From: Verrucomicrobiales bacterium
GTDB taxonomy: Bacteria > Verrucomicrobiota > Verrucomicrobiia > Verrucomicrobiales > DEV007
Length of the DNA: 5,656 nucleotides
NCBI GenBank assembly: GCA_007123695.1
Contig: SLGN01000382.1
Coordinates: 1 to 5,656, forward strand
Reading direction: 5' to 3'
Below, piece by piece: positions 1-5,656 of the stretch (the first letter of the stretch is position 1; each line of letters opens with the position of its first letter). A program made the position numbers and the translations under genes. Below the pieces are notes generated by a model. The model had not been told where the DNA came from, did not search any database, and was given only the letters and a program-made list of their open reading frames with translations.

Positions 1-2201
<2,201 letters not shown>

Positions 2202-2220
2202 TCGGATTCGGGGAGTTCCT

Positions 2221-2251
2221 CGGTAGTCGGCGGTCGGTGGTCAGCGGTCGG
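2221..2251. repeat. 7-bp tandem repeat in the atpA-atpG spacer
   Basis: Read on the minus strand, the spacer contains four consecutive 7-mers close to CCGACCR, followed by CCG of a fifth. Units 1 and 3 are identical CCGACCG, unit 2 is CTGACCA, and unit 4 is CCGACTA. It fills about half of the 65-bp spacer (2202-2266) and ends next to the AGGAA before atpG. It is non-coding and resembles degenerate GGTCGGTGGTC-type spacer repeats that I recall from other genomes; no function is known to me. Confidence 0.7.
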
Positions 2252-2266
2252 AAGCCTTCGCGGAGA

Positions 2267-3802
2267 TCAGGGCTTGTAGTTGGACTTGAAGTCGGCAATC
2301 GCCTGCTTGAGTTCCTCGACGATCTCGTCGGTGAGCGCCTTCTGGTCGCGGATCTTGGCGAGGACGGCGTCCTTGCGGGTGGTGAGGAATTCCTCCATCT
2401 TCGCCTGGCAGTCTTTGATGGTCTTCACGGGGACGTCGTCGAAATGGCCGTTCTGCATGGCCCACATCAGCGCCACTTCGATCTCGAGCGCGAGGGGATT
2501 GAACTGGGTCTGCTTGAAAAGCTCGACGATGCGCTGGCCGCGCTCGATCTGGGACTTTGTCTTCTCGTCGAGGTCCGAGCCGAACTGGGCGAAGGCCTGA
2601 AGCTCTCGGAACTGGGCTAGGTCGAGCTTGGTCGTGCCGGAGACCTTCTTGATCGCCTTGGTCTGCGCAGCGGAGCCGACCCGGCTGACCGAGAGGCCCA
2701 CGGAGATGGCGGGACGGATGCCCTGGTAGAAGAGGTCGGTCTCAAGGTAGATCTGGCCGTCCGTGATCGAAATGACGTTGGTCGGAATGTAGGCCGACAC
2801 GTCGCCGGCTTGGGTTTCGATGATCGGGAGCGCGGTGAGGGAGCCTCCGCCGTTGTCCTCGTTGAGGCGGGCGGCGCGCTCGAGGAGGCGGCTGTGGAGG
2901 TAGAAGACGTCTCCGGGGTAGGCCTCGCGTCCCGAAGGCCGACGGAGGACGAGCGACACCTGGCGGTAGGCGACGGCGTGTTTGGAAAGGTCGTCGTAGA
3001 CGATCAGCGCGTCCATTCCGTTGTCCATGAACCACTCGCCGATGGAGGCGCCGGCGTAGGGGGCGAGATACTGGTTCGTCGCGGAATCGGAAGCCGAGGC
3101 GACCACGACGACGGTGTAGTCCATGGCCCCCTCGGCCTCGAGGGCGGCGATGGTGCGGGCCACGTTGGCGAGCTTCTGGCCGATGGCCACGTAGATGCAG
3201 TAGAGGGGCTTGTGGTCCTTGAGCTTGCCTTCCTCGGCGGCGCGGTTCTGCCGGGCCTGCGAGATGATGGTGTCGACCGCGACGGTCGTCTTGCCGGTGG
3301 AACGGTCGCCGATGATGAGTTCGCGCTGGCCGCGCCCGATCGGGATCATCGCGTCAACCGCGAGGATGCCGGTCTGGACGGGAACGCTGACGGACTGCCG
3401 GGCGATGATGCCGGGAGCGATCTTCTCCACGGGATAGCTTTCCCCGGTCTTGATATCGCCCTTTCCATCGACGGGACGCCCGAGAGCATCGACGACGCGA
3501 CCGAGCATTTCCTTGCCCACCGGCACCGAGAGCAGACGGCCGGTCGACTTCACTTCGTCGCCCTCCTTCACGTGCAGCCCGTCGCCGAGGAGAATGCAGC
3601 CGACCTCCGTCTCCTCAAGGTTGAGGGCGAGGCCGTAGAGACCGCCGGGGAACTCGATCATCTCGTTGAGCATGACGTCGCTGAGGCCCTCGACCTTGGC
3701 GACGCCGTCGCCGATCTCGCGGACGATGCCGACGTTCGACTTCGAGACCGATGTCTTGAGTGCGGCGATTTCGGATTCCAGTTCCTGGAGGATGTTGCTC
3801 AT
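2267..3802 (-). CDS. atpA: F1 ATP synthase subunit alpha
   Basis: Non-catalytic nucleotide-binding subunit of the F1 head; it supplies the arginine finger to the catalytic site on the neighbouring beta. The 511 residues match the usual 500-515. An N-terminal helix that should contact delta (about 1-22) is followed by the beta barrel (about 25-95), the nucleotide domain with P-loop GDRSTGKT (165-172, Lys171), the Walker B region LIVYDD (266-271), the conserved [20 protein letters not shown] (291-310), and SVSRVGSA, in which Arg374 is the arginine finger. A helical C-terminal domain ends in NYKP. The P-loop has Ser168 where most alpha subunits have Gln (GDRQTGKT). The gene starts 38 bp after atpH with no recognisable Shine-Dalgarno; a small inverted repeat abuts the ATG, so translation may depend on coupling to upstream genes. 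Identity is certain. Confidence 0.99.
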   Translation of the reverse strand: MSNILQELESEIAALKTSVSKSNVGIVREIGDGVAKVEGLSDVMLNEMIEFPGGLYGLALNLEETEVGCILLGDGLHVKEGDEVKSTGRLLSVPVGKEMLGRVVDALGRPVDGKGDIKTGESYPVEKIAPGIIARQSVSVPVQTGILAVDAMIPIGRGQRELIIGDRSTGKTTVAVDTIISQARQNRAAEEGKLKDHKPLYCIYVAIGQKLANVARTIAALEAEGAMDYTVVVVASASDSATNQYLAPYAGASIGEWFMDNGMDALIVYDDLSKHAVAYRQVSLVLRRPSGREAYPGDVFYLHSRLLERAARLNEDNGGGSLTALPIIETQAGDVSAYIPTNVISITDGQIYLETDLFYQGIRPAISVGLSVSRVGSAAQTKAIKKVSGTTKLDLAQFRELQAFAQFGSDLDEKTKSQIERGQRIVELFKQTQFNPLALEIEVALMWAMQNGHFDDVPVKTIKDCQAKMEEFLTTRKDAVLAKIRDQKALTDEIVEELKQAIADFKSNYKP

Positions 3803-3840
3803 GACGTGGCGTCAGGTGAATCGTTTGGGTCGGGGTTGGA

Positions 3841-4236
3841 TCAATTGAATGTTTCGCCGAGGCGTTCGAGACGGTTCTTCACGCTGCCGTCCCACACGTC
3901 GCTGCCAACGCGGATCTTCATGCCGCCGAGCAGTTCCGGGTTCACTGAAAACTCGGGCGCGATCTGCGGACCGTATTTTTTGCGGAGATCGGCGACAAGG
4001 GAAGTCTTGGTCGCCTCGTCGAGGGCGACGGCGCTCTGGACGACGGCACGGTTGCGTTCGATTTCGAGACGCACGAGCCGGACGTAGGCGTCGGCTACCT
4101 GTTGGTAGCCGCGGGGCTTGGATTCGGAAAGGCGGGCGACGACCTTGCGCACCACCGACTCGTCGAGACGGCCATCCGTCATCGAAGCGGCGAAGATCTT
4201 CTTGGCGGCGCGCAGGGCCTCTTTCCGGGACTTCAT
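3841..4236 (-). CDS. atpH: F1 ATP synthase subunit delta (OSCP family), short form
   Basis: Outer-stalk subunit joining the b dimer to the top of the alpha3beta3 head. The C-terminal half is recognisable: FSVNPELLGGMKIRVGSDVW (96-115) followed by DGSVKNRLERL is the classic OSCP/delta signature. At 131 residues it is about 45 shorter than typical delta proteins (about 175-185); the deficit lies in the N-terminal helical domain that normally binds the alpha N-termini. The N-terminus is rich in Lys and Arg and contains a KPRGY motif (40-44). The start cannot be moved outward: the ten codons between atpF's stop and this ATG contain no ATG, GTG or TTG, and the atpF TGA is in the same frame. I recall similar short deltas from Verrucomicrobia and Acidobacteria, unverified here. 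There is no Shine-Dalgarno; the 30-nt leader is pyrimidine-rich. Confidence 0.93.
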   Translation of the reverse strand: MKSRKEALRAAKKIFAASMTDGRLDESVVRKVVARLSESKPRGYQQVADAYVRLVRLEIERNRAVVQSAVALDEATKTSLVADLRKKYGPQIAPEFSVNPELLGGMKIRVGSDVWDGSVKNRLERLGETFN

Positions 4237-4266
4237 GCGGATGAATCGAAAGGAAAAGGGAAAGCG

Positions 4267-4767
4267 TCAGAGAGCCACCTGCCCGGCGGCTTCCTCGTTG
4301 ATGCGCTTCTGGTCGGAATCGTCGAGCACCTTGCCGGTGACCTTCGCGGTGGTGTCGATGACGAGGCGGCCGAAGTCGCGCTTGAGCTCGTTCATGGCCC
4401 GCTCGTGCTCGAGGCGGGAGGCCTCGCGGGCCTTCTCCAGAATCTGCTGCGCCTCCTTGACGGCTTCCTGGGTCTTCTCGGTGCGCACGGCCTCGGCGCT
4501 CTCGCGTGCCTCGTTGATGAGCCGCTCGGCGTCGGCGTTGGCCTGCTCGAGCATGGCGCGGACCTTGTCCTCGGCCTTGCCCATTTCGGCCTTGATCGTC
4601 TCGAGATTTGCTTCGCCCTCCGCAATGCGGCGGCGGCGGGCCTCCAGCATCTCGAGAACGGGACCGAAGGCGTACTTCGAAAGCACGAAGTAGACGAAGA
4701 GGACGATGATGACCTGCGAGATGAACTTGGGCCAGTCGAGTCCAAAGGTGTTCAGGATTTCTGCCAT
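4267..4767 (-). CDS. atpF: Fo ATP synthase subunit b
   Basis: Peripheral stalk subunit; a dimer anchors in the membrane beside subunit a and reaches up to delta, holding the head still against rotor torque. The 166 residues are typical. There is one N-terminal membrane segment (about 12-35, with FISQVIIVLFVYFVLSKYAF near its core), then a long charged alpha-helical region (about 38-150) rich in Glu, Ala, Lys and Arg that should form the right-handed stalk coiled coil. GPVLEMLEARRRRIAEGEAN (35-54) is the usual membrane-proximal motif. Only one b gene is present between atpE and atpH, so a b2 homodimer is inferred rather than b/b'. The start has no Shine-Dalgarno sequence, and its leader is C/T-rich. 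The stop is TGA followed by C, in frame with atpH. Confidence 0.97.
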   Translation of the reverse strand: MAEILNTFGLDWPKFISQVIIVLFVYFVLSKYAFGPVLEMLEARRRRIAEGEANLETIKAEMGKAEDKVRAMLEQANADAERLINEARESAEAVRTEKTQEAVKEAQQILEKAREASRLEHERAMNELKRDFGRLVIDTTAKVTGKVLDDSDQKRINEEAAGQVAL

Positions 4768-4819
4768 CGTCGCGTGTCGGGTTTCTGAGGGGAGGAAGAG
4801 AAGCGGGGAAAGCGTGGGA

Positions 4820-4861
4820 ACGGAAGCGACCGGCCGGACGCCGACCGCTTCCGTCGTCCGG
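4820..4861 (-). promoter_or_regulatory. Inverted repeats directly downstream of atpE (RNA hairpin)
   Basis: Immediately after the atpE stop the transcript can form a perfect 9-bp stem, ACGGAAGCG (4846-4854) with CGCTTCCGT (4820-4828), around a 17-nt loop. A second, overlapping 7-bp stem pairs 4855-4861 (CCGGACG on the minus strand) with 4834-4840; the two cannot both form. No T-run follows, so a simple intrinsic terminator is unlikely. A role in protecting or processing the atpE message is inferred from position only. The rest of the 95-bp spacer (4768-4862) is pyrimidine-rich on the coding strand and holds no gene. Confidence 0.6.
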
Positions 4862-4862
4862 A

Positions 4863-5099
4863 TCAGCCTTGGAGGGCCATGATGAAGGCGTAGATCGCGA
4901 TCGCCTCGGCGAGCGCCATGCCGATGATGCCGATGGTGAGGATGTTTCCGAAGGCGCCGGGGTTGCGTCCGACGGCTTGGGCGGAAGCCATGCCGATGAG
5001 GCCGAGGCCGATACCGGCGCCGGCGCCGGCCACGCCGAGGGCGAAGTTTCCGTTGAAGGCGCCGGTGGACTCGGCGAGGAGGGCGAGGGTGTCGATCAT
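4863..5099 (-). CDS. atpE: Fo ATP synthase subunit c (proteolipid, c-ring)
   Basis: Monomer of the membrane rotor ring; each copy carries one proton per turn. The 78 residues form a helical hairpin. Helix 1 (about 15-42) has the glycine repeat GAGAGIGLG (25-33) used for tight ring packing, the cytoplasmic loop has GRNP (44-47, Asn in place of the common Gln of RQP), and helix 2 (about 51-76) holds the ion-binding Glu65 in ALAEAIAIY. Na+-binding rings usually have Gln near position 32 and Ser-Thr after the Glu; here these are Leu32, Ala66 and Ile67, so proton coupling is inferred. Homology begins at Met 5099, which has a good Shine-Dalgarno. The same frame is open further upstream, but that part overlaps atpB and does not resemble subunit c. 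The stop is followed at once by a hairpin. Confidence 0.98.
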   Translation of the reverse strand: MIDTLALLAESTGAFNGNFALGVAGAGAGIGLGLIGMASAQAVGRNPGAFGNILTIGIIGMALAEAIAIYAFIMALQG

Positions 5100-5104
5100 G
5101 TTCT

Positions 5105-5109
5105 TTCCT
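5105..5109 (-). promoter_or_regulatory. Shine-Dalgarno sequence of atpE
   Basis: AGGAA lies 5 nt before the atpE ATG (AGGA with 6 nt spacing) inside an A-rich stretch, the least structured part of this otherwise GC-rich spacer. This decides the start of atpE over an upstream in-frame extension and suggests efficient initiation, fitting the many c copies needed per enzyme. Confidence 0.75.
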
Positions 5110-5130
5110 AGTTTTTCAGTTGGTGTTGCG

Positions 5131-5169
5131 TTGCCGCCGCCCACGCTCCGGGCATGGTCCCGACGGCAA
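5131..5169 (-). promoter_or_regulatory. Compound inverted repeat in the atpB-atpE spacer
   Basis: A 6-bp stem TTGCCG/CGGCAA (5131-5136 with 5164-5169) encloses a 4-bp GCCC/GGGC stem (5139-5142 with 5150-5153, 7-nt loop). No T-run follows in the direction of transcription, so it is not a clear terminator. It lies between the atpB stop and the atpE ribosome binding site, in an 80-bp spacer (5100-5179). It could be a message-stability element, or chance in GC-rich DNA. Confidence 0.35.
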
Positions 5170-5179
5170 AAGTCTTGGC

Positions 5180-5656
5180 CTAGTGGTGCTCCCCTTCTTC
5201 GTGGGTGGTGGCGAGCTTGATGTAGACGGCGCAGAGCAGGGAGAACACGGTCGCCTGGAGGGCACCGACAAGAATCTCCATGAAGTAGAAGGGGATCGGG
5301 AAGATCACCCCGGAAAGCGCAGAGGCCCATCCGGGAAGGCCGATGGTCTCGCCGAGATCGGCCATCGTCTCAAGAAGCGTCTCTCCGGCGAAGATGTTGC
5401 CGAGGAGACGCAGGGACAGCGACATGGGCCGGAAGACGATGGAGACGATTTCGATCACCCCGACGAAGATGAAGATGGGCATTAGCATCCACTTCAGCGC
5501 CCCTTGCAGCCCGCCCTTGGGCCCGAAAATGTGGACGATGGTCCCCCACACCCCGAGTTCGCTGATCGAGAGCCAGAGCCACACGATCATGAAGAGCGCG
5601 GCGAGGGCGAGCGTCATGTTGAGGTCGGCGGTGGCGGGGCGCAGCAGACCCTCGAC
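5180..5656 (-). CDS. atpB: Fo ATP synthase subunit a, 5' end cut by the window edge
   Basis: Membrane stator subunit that provides the two proton half-channels next to the c ring. The frame is open to the right edge with the codon phase ending exactly at 5656, giving the last 158 residues; roughly the N-terminal 40% is missing. The visible part starts VEGLLRPATADLNMTLALAA, the conserved P-(S/T)-A-D-x-N-x-T segment. The essential Arg is visible residue 83, in FRPMSLSLRLLGNIFAGE, and the conserved Gln is residue 134, in VGALQATVF. Several hydrophobic helices are evident, including the one around MPIFIFVGVIEIVSIVF. The C-terminus ends in a His/Glu-rich tail (THEEGEHH) and a TAG stop, whereas the five other complete genes stop with TGA. 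The Met at 5617 is internal and is not the start. It is the first gene of the operon seen here, 80 bp before atpE. Confidence 0.97.
   Translation of the reverse strand, partial: VEGLLRPATADLNMTLALAALFMIVWLWLSISELGVWGTIVHIFGPKGGLQGALKWMLMPIFIFVGVIEIVSIVFRPMSLSLRLLGNIFAGETLLETMADLGETIGLPGWASALSGVIFPIPFYFMEILVGALQATVFSLLCAVYIKLATTHEEGEHH

Noticed and set aside
2810..4087. 425-codon open frame on the plus strand opposite atpA and atpH
   Set aside because: Antisense shadow of atpA and atpH with repetitive Gly/Asp/Val/Leu composition, no recognisable domain and no ribosome binding site that I could support.
4820..4861. Rho-independent terminator after atpE
   Set aside because: The stem is strong but no T-run follows on the transcribed strand, and the downstream genes clearly belong to the same operon.
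4863..5330. A 155-residue version of subunit c starting at 5330
   Set aside because: The extra N-terminal part overlaps atpB coding sequence in another frame and has no membrane-protein character; homology and the Shine-Dalgarno both place the start at 5099.

Overview
The window holds one bacterial F-type (F1Fo) ATP synthase operon, transcribed entirely from the minus strand. In transcription order (right to left) it reads atpB (a, 5' end outside the window), atpE (c), atpF (b), atpH (delta), atpA (alpha), atpG (gamma) and atpD (beta, 3' end outside the window). atpC (epsilon) would be expected just past the left edge, and the start of atpB, with any atpI, just past the right edge. Essentially all of the DNA is accounted for by these seven genes and six spacers of 76, 65, 38, 30, 95 and 80 bp. 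No gene-free stretch exceeds 100 bp, and there is no mobile element, tRNA, rRNA or CRISPR array.

The DNA is GC-rich, with strong G/C preference at third codon positions. This explains the long but meaningless open frames on the plus strand opposite atpG and atpA. The protein sequences, especially the alpha N-terminus, the short 131-residue delta and the beta segment S-T-S-T-A-L-A-P, look most like Verrucomicrobia (Opitutae-like). That is recollection of family sequences, not a search result. The single b gene, with no b' paralogue, implies a homodimeric b stalk. The c subunit lacks the polar residues of Na+-type rings, so the enzyme is most likely proton-coupled.

The genes encode one machine. 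Subunit a (Arg in L-R-L-L-G-N) and the c ring (Glu65) form the proton path and rotor. Gamma is the shaft, alpha3beta3 is the catalytic head, and b2 plus delta form the outer stalk. Most genes have poor or no Shine-Dalgarno sequence; good ones precede only atpE and atpD, whose products are needed in several copies. The atpB-atpE and atpE-atpF spacers both carry inverted repeats, and a possible 15-codon leader ORF ends in the atpE ribosome binding site.

No novel system is visible. The points worth a second look are the short delta and its in-frame linkage to atpF through a TGA-C context, the RNA structures flanking atpE, a 7-bp tandem repeat between atpA and atpG, and uncommon residues in nucleotide-site motifs of alpha and beta.
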